From NCBI GenBank assembly GCA_023376005.1, contig CM042179.1, forward strand, positions 17,728,107 to 17,792,106: a DNA stretch of 64,000 bases, given 5' to 3'. This DNA comes from Doryteuthis pealeii. Taxonomy: Eukaryota; Mollusca; Cephalopoda; Myopsida; Loliginidae. Each line of letters opens with the position of its first letter. The stretch's first letter is position 1. The translations under genes were made by a program, and so were the position numbers. Positions 10,639-20,700 of this stretch are shown in pieces. A model generated the notes under the pieces. It was not told the DNA's origin, searched no databases, and saw nothing but the letters and a program-made list of their open reading frames with translations.

Positions 10639-10941
10639 TGTAATAAGTAATTGAGAGTTACGTACCCTGTTTTATTATTACCTACCCTTTGTGTAAACCT
10701 TTAACATTCTGAAAGTATATAAACTCCCAATAAACTGCCACTGAACATACACGGCTGGGCTTGAGAAAGCTTTATTCTACTTAGAATACAGTGGCAGTTT
10801 ATTGGGAGTTTATATACTTTCAGAAAGTAAGAAAATAAATGAATACACACAGCTGGGCTTGAGAAAGCTTTATTTTACTTAGAATTCTAAGTAAAATAAA
10901 GCTTTCTCAAGCCCAGCTGTGTGTATTCATTTATTATTACT
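10639..10941 (+). repeat. Refolded 3' LTR
   Basis: The first 105 bases match the 5' LTR. Bases 10744-10825 are an inverted copy of the LTR (37-bp arms 10707-10743 and 10789-10825). The remainder is a perfect palindrome of the LTR's last 50 bases (10834-10935). The LTR is thus about 140 bp longer than its partner. Confidence 0.85.
10834..10935. repeat. Perfect 102-bp palindrome, no spacer
   Basis: The centre is GAATTC at 10882-10887. Each 51-base arm is the exact reverse complement of the other and contains the LTR motif AAAGCTTTATT. Confidence 0.95.
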
Positions 10942-11612
10942 AAATGTTTTACATAAAATAATTTTACATGCAGAAAAATAAATTATAGTTGTAATATTGT
11001 TCTATCACATAAAAAATAAAACCATCACTTTTTCAAGGATATCCAGTGCAGAAAAAATTTTACAATAATATTGAATTTGAAAACAATTATAATAGTTACA
11101 ATTATCATAACAATAAAAAAGTGCCATTATACAATAATACCAAATATAAATAAAAGGTAAAATCCTTGAATGAAAACCTAAATTCAGAGAGGACTTTCTT
11201 CGTAGAATTAGCGAACATGTTTAAAATTTAAAAATTACTTCAAATTCCAATCATTTTTTCAAACTAATATCTTTATCTTTGTTGTTTTTACTACATTTCA
11301 TCTAATCTGATTATTGATGTTGGAAAAACAATAATCTGAATAATTAATAATTTTATTATGTATTTATTACAATTCTTTATAGAGTGAATACAATTTTTTC
11401 TCTAGTCTAAACAACATTTATAGTTATCTTAGACTGTGTAGAATATAGGATTCACCAATAACTTGTTTTAATATAAACTTACTATTTAGTAACAGCTTTA
11501 ACAGTTTATATAACTGATATAAGTGTGGTCAAATTTGGATTATGTTTTAAATATTAAAATTATAATAAAACAAAAGATGAGAACAAAGAAGGCTTAAAAT
11601 TAACACATAATT

Positions 11613-11668
11613 TTTTGTGAATTGAAATGGCTACATCCTAATGGATGTGGCCATTTCAATTCACAAAA
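11613..11668. repeat. Hairpin with 26-bp arms
   Basis: Left arm TTTTGTGAATTGAAATGG... pairs with 11643-11668; a single T/C difference; loop TAAT. Confidence 0.85.
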
Positions 11669-11849
11669 GAAATATGTGGTAATTTGTTATGTTGGACAAC
11701 TGCCTGTTGTTGACCTCTATGTTGAACTAATTAATTTTGTATTAATTCTATTTAAATAGAAGTGAATCAGAGAAAAGGTTAGACTTAGTGAAAATTGATT
11801 GATTAAAAATTTTGGTTCTGTTAGATTAGAGAGGTTATTTTTCAATATT

Positions 11850-12004
11850 CTATTGATAAATTGATTTTATCATTATAATGAAGTCCTTCATTGAGTGCAC
11901 ATCTGTTTATATATAATAATCCCTACTATATATAGTAGTAAATAGATAAGCACACAATGAAGAATTTCATCAAAATGATAAAATCAATTTTGTTATTTCA
12001 ATAG
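11850..12004. repeat. Imperfect inverted repeat, about 75-bp arms
   Basis: TTGATTTTATCATTATAATGAA near 11865 recurs inverted near 11960-11990, and GTGCACATCTGTTTA pairs with TAAATAGATAAGCACAC. Probably a small MITE. Confidence 0.65.
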
Positions 12005-12290
12005 TCCAAAATCCTGCACCTATTAAAGCATTATTTGTTTTTAAAATGCACCTAGAATTGGCAAATTATCGGATTTTAATAAAATTTTGGTAAAGCAATA
12101 AAAAATTAATTTTTTTTTCAAAATTCTGAAGACAACTTTTTTAATTGTCATGTCCCCTTCCTCAATCAATTTGTTAATGAAAATACATTAAATTTGACTG
12201 ATTATATAAAAAAAAAAGTATTAAATCTGCTCAAAATATACAGAACAACATTCATGAATATAACTGGAGGCAAAGAAGTCATTTTATTTA

Positions 12291-14202
12291 TAGGGACGTC
12301 CGAAACAGGTGCACATAGTTTTAACTGTAGAATTTAAAATGATTTAAAGATATTCATTCATGAAAATCATGTTATTAAATATGTTTTTAGAATCTAAAAA
12401 TATGAAATCTAAAACTTAAAATAAGGTGTTTCATATTTTAAATGAATTTTATCTATTAATTAGGCAGATAATTCCCTGATTTTTGGTAATTAAAATTTTT
12501 TTTTTTATCAATCTGGGCACTGATCGGCCATCATATTTTCAACAGTTATCCACTGTAAATAATGTAAATTTTTATAAACAAAAAATGCAGGATTTTTTCT
12601 TTGAACTCTTTAGTTTTTCTGTGTATTTCAAACTAAAAAAAAGATATCTTATTTAAATTAATATGAAAAAGTTATTTATTTTTCTGTACATAGTGTAATT
12701 AATGTTTTTTTTTATTGATTTCTAAGAAGAAACTATTATGTGTTTTTTTTTAACTTCAAATGACTTGTTTTTTTTTACGACTTAAGTGAAGTAACTCTTT
12801 TTTAAAATTTTCCGTAAAATTTAATGTTTAAATTGTATTAAAAATAAATTACATATGTAATATTATTTTGCTTTTTGTACTGATGTTACTACTTTTCGAT
12901 TTATACAAAAATTTGACCTTGTATGATCAATTTAATTAATTTTAATTCATTTCTAAAAATGAAAATGAGCCAAGATTTTGGCAGATCCTATGTAACACTA
13001 TTAATAATTTCTAAAAGAAAATTAAATATGGAAGAAATGAAGGCCAAATTAAGACAATACATATTCAACTAAACTAAAAATACATTGGTGGAAAAGCTAT
13101 TATTACAATTTATTATCATTGATAAAATTATCATTAATAGATAATAATAATCCTTGGTACTGAATTGAATATTGTCAATATATTATACTGCCAAAATTCA
13201 TTTCAGTACCAAATTTTGAATAAACTTGAATAAACTAGTTACACATTTATTTAGTTCTCCCATGCTTAAAAGGTGAAAGATTATTATGATTATTGTTATC
13301 ACTTCATTGAACTATGATGATGATGATGATGATGATGAATTTCATTATTATTATTATTACAATTAGTAAAACACATAATGTGTCTTTTATTTGGAGTTTT
13401 ACATTATTTGGGTTAGTTGGACTATAAGTTCACTGTTTTGACTGTTACTTCTATTGGATTATAAATTATTTATTAGACCATGTAATAAAAAGGAATTTGC
13501 AATTTTAGACAATATTCAAATTTCTGATATACCTTATTCATCAAAAACAGATTTGATGAATTTACTTTTGAAGATAAAATTTTTATCTTTTCTCATTATA
13601 TGAAATGTCAATATTTTGTGATTGCTGGACCTTTTGACTATTGTTACCACTTCATTGATCTATAAAAATAATAATATTACAATTAGTAAAATACTTATTG
13701 TCTTTTATTTGCTTCAGATGGACTATAAGTTCAACAGCTAAAAAATACTCAGTAATTAATCTGAAACTCCATCACATTTAAGAAAAGAAAAGAATGATAA
13801 ATTCTTTAAAAAAATCATTGAAAACCAATAATCAGTTATTGCATAATGTATAAAAAAAACAATTGTTATGTCAATTATAGTCATCCGTAGATTTAAAAGT
13901 ATAATTCTCGAAGGCAGCTGATATGTAAATTAGTACTCTTCGTTGTAAACAAAATGACTGGTCTTGTGAAAAAAAAACAAAAAAAAAACGGACTGTTTTA
14001 CTTATTTTTGAAGATAATTGTGAGTAATTTTTCCCAATCGGATAATTTGATCTTTAAATTAACTGTTTTTCTTTGTAACAACTTTTTATGTTTGTAATTC
14101 TTTTTTTTGGGGAGATTTGAAAAAAGTTAGTTCAAATACATTTTGGATTGTTGCTTCAAGATAGCCTAAACTGATCACGTGAAGTGTTTTTGGACGTCCC
14201 TA
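12291..14202. mobile_element. Putative TIR element with TAGGGACGTCC ends
   Basis: The left end TAGGGACGTCCGAAAC (12291) and the right end, ending GGACGTCCCTA (14202), are inverted. Similarity continues weakly inward (CAC at similar distance). The outermost TA could be a Tc1/mariner-type target duplication. No transposase frame is seen inside the 1.9 kb, so it would be non-autonomous. The interior shares repeats with 14.7-18.6 kb. Confidence 0.45.
13315..13338. repeat. (GAT)n microsatellite
   Basis: About eight ATG/GAT trinucleotide units, followed by a short ATT run. Confidence 0.9.
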
Positions 14203-14804
14203 AAGAAGGGTATGAAATAACAGATCATGTAAAACAGAGATAAATATAATTTTTGTTTTTCAACAGATTTTTAAAGTTGTCATAAAATATGTTTAATTTA
14301 GTCTTTACTGTTTTTTTTGTGTTGGTCTAAAATTATGTTTACCTGTAAAATTTAAAAATAGTATTTTCTCCCCAAAAGATTATCTTAATTTTTTCTTGCT
14401 CTCTTATTATAATAGAGATTCGTTGTCTGTCTGTCTATAACCAAAACTATGTCACTGCTTATGTCACAATAACTTCAGGAATTGTGTAAGTTTATCAATG
14501 AGTATTTAATTTTTAGTCAAAATCCTTAAAATCTTTGTTTTGCACAAAAATATTTTCAGAATTAACAAGACCCCCCCCCCCAAAAAAAAAACAAAACAAA
14601 AACAAACAAAAAACAAAAAAACAAACAAGTATTTTCATTTAAAAAACGAATTAAAATTAATGTTTGCAAAATATTTGAGTAAAACTGAGTGAAAATAATT
14701 GTTTAAAATGTATTAAAAATAAATTACATATGTAATATCATTTTGCTTTTTTTAATTTTTTATTGATGCTTATTATGTTGTATACCCAATTTGTCGAGAA
14801 ATCT

Positions 14805-15735
14805 GTGTTTTTACAAAACAAATTTACCAAAAATCAGAGAATTATCAAATTTTAATGAAATTTTCAGTGTGGGTTTATCAATGAATGAATTTTATAATGC
14901 ATCAGTTATTTTATTTCAAAACTTTCTGAATTTTTTCAGGTCATTTAACTTTGCCCCACCCTTATTTTGGGGGCGCAAAATATCAGTGGGTTTATATACT
15001 TTTAAAACTAATTACAGTATAAATAAAAGACAAAAGACCGAGGGTGTGAATAGAAGAAAAAATTATTAATTTTATTTTAAATGAATTTTATATGTTAATT
15101 GGTGCTATTCGCAGAATTCCGCCCCCCTCCCCGCCTTAAAAACGCTAGGCAGTGATAACTGAAAAAACAACCCTCCCTAAATAAAATAAAAATACCGAAA
15201 AAAATGTTTTGATTTTTTATTTGTAATTGACTGTCGAAAAAACAAAAAACAAAAAAAATGAAAATACCAAAAAAAAAAAAGAAGATATTTTTTCAGCAGA
15301 TTGAAGGCGTTTTTTTGACAAATTATTTTTTTGAAGGCATTAAAAGTAAGCCATATTTTTATCTACAAGTAAATGTAAATATTTAGCACCCTCTCTTAAA
15401 CTGGAGTGGATAAAATATCACATTAACTTTTCGGGAAAAACACCTTAAGCACTTCACCAGGCACCGCTTCAGCTAGGGACTTCATTCATAGGGAGGGTTG
15501 TTTTTTGAGCTATCACCACCTAGCGTTTTTTAAGGCAGGAGGCTGGGATGGAATTCTGCGAATAGCACCTGTTAATTTATCATAGCAGAAATACCTAATT
15601 AAATCAGAAAGTTTTGAAATAGAATAGCTGATGCATTATAAAATCCATTCATTGATAAATTAACACTGAAAATTTCATTACAATCAGATAATTCCGTGAT
15701 TTTTTGGTAATTTTTTTTCAATCAGGAGGGTTAAA
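14805..15735. mobile_element. Foldback element with about 250-370-bp arms
   Basis: 15101-15180 (GGTGCTATTCGCAGAATTCC, then a C-rich run and CGCTAGG) is inverted at 15490-15570. The flanking sequence extends the symmetry: TTTACCAAAAATCAGAGAATTATC near 14818 pairs with the region ending near 15730, and AATGCATCAG pairs with CTGATGCATT at 15627. No coding capacity. Confidence 0.7.
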
Positions 15736-16220
15736 TTTATTTTATAAACATGGATTTTACACCATCTTTATATAACGGTTACGGCAATATTTTGCTTTTT
15801 TTAAAATTATTTAAAAAATTTTTTTAATGATACCCATTATGTTACTACTTTTCGACCTTAAATTAATTAATTTGAATTCGTTTTTAAAATGAAAAGCAGA
15901 CAAAATTTTGGGTATACTTTCTGACTTTGAAAAATTTGACCTCAAATTTAAAATGAAAATGAAACAACATTTTGGCACTCCTAAGACAATATATTTCAAA
16001 AAATAATTTTTAGACCGCCCGGAGTGTGTTTTTCTACTATTGTTAATAATTCTATTCATAACAATGCAAAAAAAAAAAAGAAAAAAAAAAGAAAAAAGAA
16101 TCCTAACTTGGTCTCTAATAAAAACGAATTATTTTAATTATATCGTGAATTACTTACTTAATTTAGATAAACTTTGTTTCGTTTTGTGCTCGATTTCAAC
16201 AAATGGTGTATAATATAAGG

Positions 16221-18655
16221 CACCACCAAAATACATCATGTGATCAGTTTATGCAATATTGATGGAAGAAATGTAAATATTTTAAAACTTTTTTTTCTTA
16301 AATCTCGCAAAAAAAATAAATAAAATAAAATAACAAACATAAAGAGTTGTTACAAAGAAAAACAGTTAATTCAAAGATCAAATTATCAGATTGGGGAAAA
16401 ATTACGCACCGTTATCTTGAAAAATAAGTAAAACAGTCCATTTTATTTTTTTTGTTTCTTTTTTTTTGTTTCTTTATTGATATTTTTAGCAGATTTCTAT
16501 ATTCTAGGTACCACCAATTTGACCCTGTGCAATTTACCCCCCCCCCTACATTTAACACAATGAAACTTGCAGAAAAATTAATATTTTCTTGAAAAGTTTT
16601 TTCCATTCGAAAGAAAAAACATTAAATAGACTCCTGATGATTTTTTAAATTTTTTATCAGCATACGAAAATAATGAAAATTATGATTGAAAAACAATGTT
16701 TTCATTTTTGCACTGTTAAATCAACTGAAATTTAACGTAGCTAAAAACAAGTTACGATAAGAGGATTTAAAAAAAATTCTATGAAAAATCAATTAATGGT
16801 CCGATTTTCACGAAAATTTCCATAAATGTTTACCATTGGATGTAAATACATCTGAAATAGTTTTTTTTCTAAAATATATTAGGGGAAATATTTTTTTACG
16901 ATGTCTATCACCCCCCCCCTATTTTATTTTATGAGATAAAAAAAAATGATGTGGAAAAAAAATTTGGTACTTTTTTTCTATAAAGATAAGAGTCTGAATA
17001 ACTATATCAATGAAATTGTATAATGTACCGAATTATAGTTTTTTTAGGAAAAAATAATGAAATCGGAAATAAAAAGTGCAAAAAAAATGTCATAATATTA
17101 ATATTTGAAAACTTTTTTTTCTTATGTAATTGGTATGTAATATATTCTATTAAATTGTCAAAAAAAAAAAAATTTTTTTTTAAGAAATTAATTTTTACGA
17201 GATTTTCAATCTTTTGTGTGATTAAATATTTTTATTTTCTGCGTGAAATAAATTACATTTTTTTTTTTCCTGTGGAAAAAAATCAAAATTTTCACGGATA
17301 TTTAAAAACATGAATTTTAGAATTCAGGTGAACTAAAAGTTGGTCCGATCCGTGCTCGATTAATATTTTTAAAAGAATTTGTAATTTTTATTGTTGAATA
17401 GTAATGTGTGATTCTTAGAATGTACGGAAGAGCAAAACTGACATATGACGAGACGCTTCTCGGTAACTAAAGTTTGTTTTTCTGAGCGTAAAAAAATATT
17501 TTATTTAACTTTTACGACCAATTAGAATAAAAATAATATATTGAATGATTGTTTTATCAGTTTTTCTCTTAGAAAAAATATTCAAATTTTCATTTTATTT
17601 TCGATTTTAAGAATTAATACTAAAACCGAAGACATTTTTTAACGTCAATTTCACTGCGAAATTTTAAGATTAAAGTTTTTCAAGTTTTATTCATAGTAAA
17701 TTGTAATATTAAAGTTTTTAAAGATTTTATTCATTTTAAATTGTAATATTAAAGTTTTTAAAGATTTTATTCATTTTAATAGAAAAAATTTGGCTAAAAA
17801 AGTTTGTCCATTACACCCATCCGTACTTAGATGCATAACTGTAAGAGGGTAATAATATGTATTTCTTTCTCTCTAAATCGCGGCCTGAAAATTACCCTTT
17901 CGCACGTAATATGGATAGGTTTGTTTATTTTTTTAAGATAACGATGTAATTTTTCCCAATCGGATAATTTGATCTTTGAATTAACTATTTTTATTTGTAA
18001 CAATCCTGTACGATCTTTTTTTTACGAGATTTTTTATAAACAAAGTTCGGAAATATCTATTTCCGTTTTATTCAAGATGACCTAAACGGTCTGGTGGTAC
18101 CTACTATATTCATGGTTCTTTTACTAAAAAACTCCCGTATAGAAACTTATGAAAATCTTCTGATATAATTATTCAGACTCTTACCTTTAGCCTTTATAGA
18201 AAAAAAGTAAAAATCGTTTTTTGTCGGTTCATTTTTTTAGATTTCATAAAATAAAATAGAGCTCGTAAAAAATTTCCCCTGATATATTTTTGGAAAAAAC
18301 TATTTCAAACATTTTCATCAAAAGGTTAGTAATTATGGAAATGTTCGTGAAAATCGGACCATTAATAGATTTTCATAGAATTTAAAAAAAGCCCTAGTCG
18401 TAACTTGTTTTTGGCTAGGTTAAATTTTAAATGATTTAACGGTGCGAAAATGTAAACATTGTTTTTCGTTCATAATTTTCACTATTTCCGTAAGCTGAAA
18501 ATTAAAAAAATATTATCAGGAGTTTTTTTTAATGTTTCTTCTTTTGAATGGACCAAAAATTTTAAAGATAATATTAACATTTATGCAAGTTTCATTGTGT
18601 TAAATACAGGGGGTTGGGTAAATTTCATAGGGCAAATTAAAGGTACATAGTGTAT
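16221..18655. mobile_element. Interleaved long inverted repeats (non-autonomous DNA elements)
   Basis: 16225-16420 is inverted relative to 17910-18105, and 16505-17010 is inverted relative to about 18130-18655. The order L1-L2-R1-R2 means the two pairs interlock instead of nesting. Ends carry GGYACCACCA (16221, 16508) or its complement (18094-18103). Arms of about 500 bp in the second pair are clearly alignable (AACACAATGAAACTTGCAG versus the complement near 18590). A copy of the first arm also lies at 13940-14190. No transposase seen. Confidence 0.6.
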
Positions 18656-18955
18656 ATTATACTGTATAGTATACAGTGTATACAATAAATAAAAAATGGA
18701 AAAACAAAACAAAACGAGTGAACTTAGCAATAACAGTATTCTTGTCTATTTTTCAAAAGGTTTATATTTGAAAATTATTAAGAAGTGTAAGAAACACTTT
18801 TGTTTGTATTTGCTTAGATTGTTCTTGTAATTTAAGATTAGCTTACGGTCCAGCATGACATCAAAATGAAGAGAGGCAAATTGTGTTGCTCAAAACACAG
18901 ACCATTATTTGGAAATAAAATACGAAATCATCGCAGCAAGCAGTTTTCTGCTTAT

Positions 18956-19046
18956 TACCACTTTTTTATTTCTCTCTCCCTTCCTCTCTGTCTCTCATCT
19001 CTCTCTCCTTCCCTCTCTGTCTCTCTATTCCCTCCTCCCGCTCTCA
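18956..19046. repeat. CT-rich low-complexity tract
   Basis: Polypyrimidine run (TCTCTCTCCC and similar) just upstream of the CRE-containing region. Such tracts occur at invertebrate promoters, but it may be simple sequence only. Confidence 0.7.
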
Positions 19047-19094
19047 CTCTCTTACTGTTAAATAGAACAACATCGGAAATCCGGTTTGATTTTG

Positions 19095-19102
19095 TGACGT
19101 CA
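19095..19102 (+). promoter_or_regulatory. Full consensus cAMP response element (TGACGTCA)
   Basis: A perfect palindromic CRE, about 120 bases upstream of a strong splice donor (19221). In many animal genes CREs lie within 150 bases of the start site and bind CREB/ATF factors. The link to the adaptin gene is inferred from position. Confidence 0.45.
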
Positions 19103-19109
19103 TCACTTT

Positions 19110-19220
19110 GCTGAAACATCAGCAATAGCGAGTATCCATTTTGCACGATTTCTCTTCTGTAAAGAAGAAAATTCAATCATTGAAACTGAATAGACTCATT
19201 GGAACTTTCAGTCTGAATAA
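19110..19220 (+). other. Candidate 5' non-coding first exon of the adaptin gene
   Basis: Sequence with little AT bias ends at GAATAA followed by GTAAGTG, a near-perfect donor at 19221. The coding exon with the start codon begins after a good acceptor (25691-25692) with 17 bases of 5' UTR, so an upstream non-coding exon must exist. This is the best candidate seen. The start site is not determinable. Confidence 0.35.
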
Positions 19221-20635
19221 GTAAGTGATATTTTACTGTTTGGTCTAAAAGAAATGAATTGATTTTATGTTTTAATTGGATTATCTTGCACTGTTTGGTT
19301 TGGTAGGTGGGCGTGTATTTCTTTTTATGTATTCAATTATGTACTTGCTTTACCTTATTTTTTATGGAAAAATGTTACCTTAATTGTTGTTTTAGCACAG
19401 AAAATTAATTTTATATTTGGTAATGTGTCAATGTATAATTTTGACGATATAAAGAAAAATATTTGTTCATTGAATTCCAATGTAAAATTATTGGCGTATA
19501 CTTCTTTTTAAACACCTATCATTGCATTCAGTTATCCAAGTAGGCGTATTATAACGCACTTGTAAAATTATTTGTATGAGTTGTAATATGTATATATATC
19601 ATTTGAATTATTGATTTCATATGTGTATTCGTTGATAATATTCTCATTACTACACACCCACCATTTAAAAAAAAAAATATTTGAGAAATATTGTTTAAAT
19701 TGATTTGTATACAACACTTCATTTACATTCGTCTGAATATTGTGTAGTGTATAACGATACATTTTGGCTTTTGAGATACTTGTATTTTAATTTTAAGAAA
19801 TTGACAGAATAGTTAATTAGTAATTATTACATGATATGGTCTACAGCATTGTTGGGCTTTTGACAGTTGTTTTAAAATCTCTTAAGAAACCAACTACCTT
19901 GTCAGCTAACCTTATTTACTATAGTACATCATCCGACGTCATCATTCATTCATTCATTGCAGTGTAAATGGAAGTTGTGTTAGATTAATTATCATGTTCT
20001 TAAACGTTACTTCTTAAAGAGATCCTTGGATTAAATTTTTTTTTTAAAGCAACCAAATAAAAACAACTAGTAGTTATATACATTACAAACTTAAAATTCT
20101 TGATTAAACTGATTTTCAACTGTAATGGATTATGGGAATGTACGTATCAATATTTTAAGGACATTTTCTAAACACTTTTATTTGTATAATTGGAAGAGAG
20201 AAGACCCCCTCGTACAATTATAGAAATAGTTTAGAAAGAATTAGTTGAGTCCCAAGAATTAAAAAAAGAAGAAAAAAGTGACTTACGTAATCAAAGTTAA
20301 TTTATTCACTATTTTAATTAGCCGAATTTTAATATCGTTGCAGTTGGATAAAGAATTTTTTTTTTTTAAATGTGACTGACAGGAGGGAACTAACAGTAAT
20401 ATTGTTTATAACCTCGGCTTTATTTATTGTTAATGCTTTTTAAAGTAATGGATTTCAGCTTTTATCCTTTTAAAGTAGGTAACAAGATTAGGCAAATTTA
20501 AAAAGGAGTTAAAATTGGAAGACATCGGCTTCGAATATAAAAATTGGACGGTAAAATTATTACATTGAAGCAGGAATTGTTTTGTCAGTGGTTGATTAAA
20601 AATAAATTTAAAGAAAAGTCAAATAAAGTGACCCT

Positions 20636-20700
20636 CCCCCTACTGCGCGCTTGCGGGTACTCGAGAAGCAGATGATGACGCGTGTGCGCGTGTTTTCGAT
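20636..20700. promoter_or_regulatory. CpG-dense patch, possible alternative promoter
   Basis: About ten CpGs in 65 bases (CTGCGCGCTTGCGGGTACTC, GACGCGTGTGCGCGTG), unlike everything around. GCGC/TGCG-rich motifs resemble NRF-1-type sites. It could be a promoter or enhancer of the adaptin gene. Confidence 0.3.

Larger units (their letters stand above)
8681..10946 (+). mobile_element. Ty3/gypsy deletion derivative with rearranged 3' LTR
   Basis: A 5' LTR (8686 to about 8847, TGTAATAAG start) and a rearranged 3' LTR (10639-10941) flank Gag, a protease stub and an integrase C-terminus. A 5-bp duplication AAATG lies at 8681-8685 and 10942-10946. A purine-rich tract (AAAATGGGGCAGAA) immediately precedes the 3' LTR. 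The whole RT, RNase H and integrase core are missing, so the copy could only move in trans. Different LTR and coding sequence show it is a separate family from the element at 3-6.7 kb. Confidence 0.82.
10947..12290. other. AT-rich stretch with hairpins, no gene
   Basis: No coding region recognised. It holds a hairpin at 11613-11668 (26-bp arms, one mismatch, 4-nt loop) and an imperfect inverted repeat at about 11850-12004. Confidence 0.6.

Noticed and set aside
10266..10643. 125-codon open frame as a separate gene
   Set aside because: It lies between integrase remnant and 3' LTR; it is the non-conserved tail of the retrotransposon Pol in shifted frames.
18866..19176. Open frames over the CT-rich region
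   Set aside because: Ser/Leu/Pro or Arg/Glu runs derive from the low-complexity tract.
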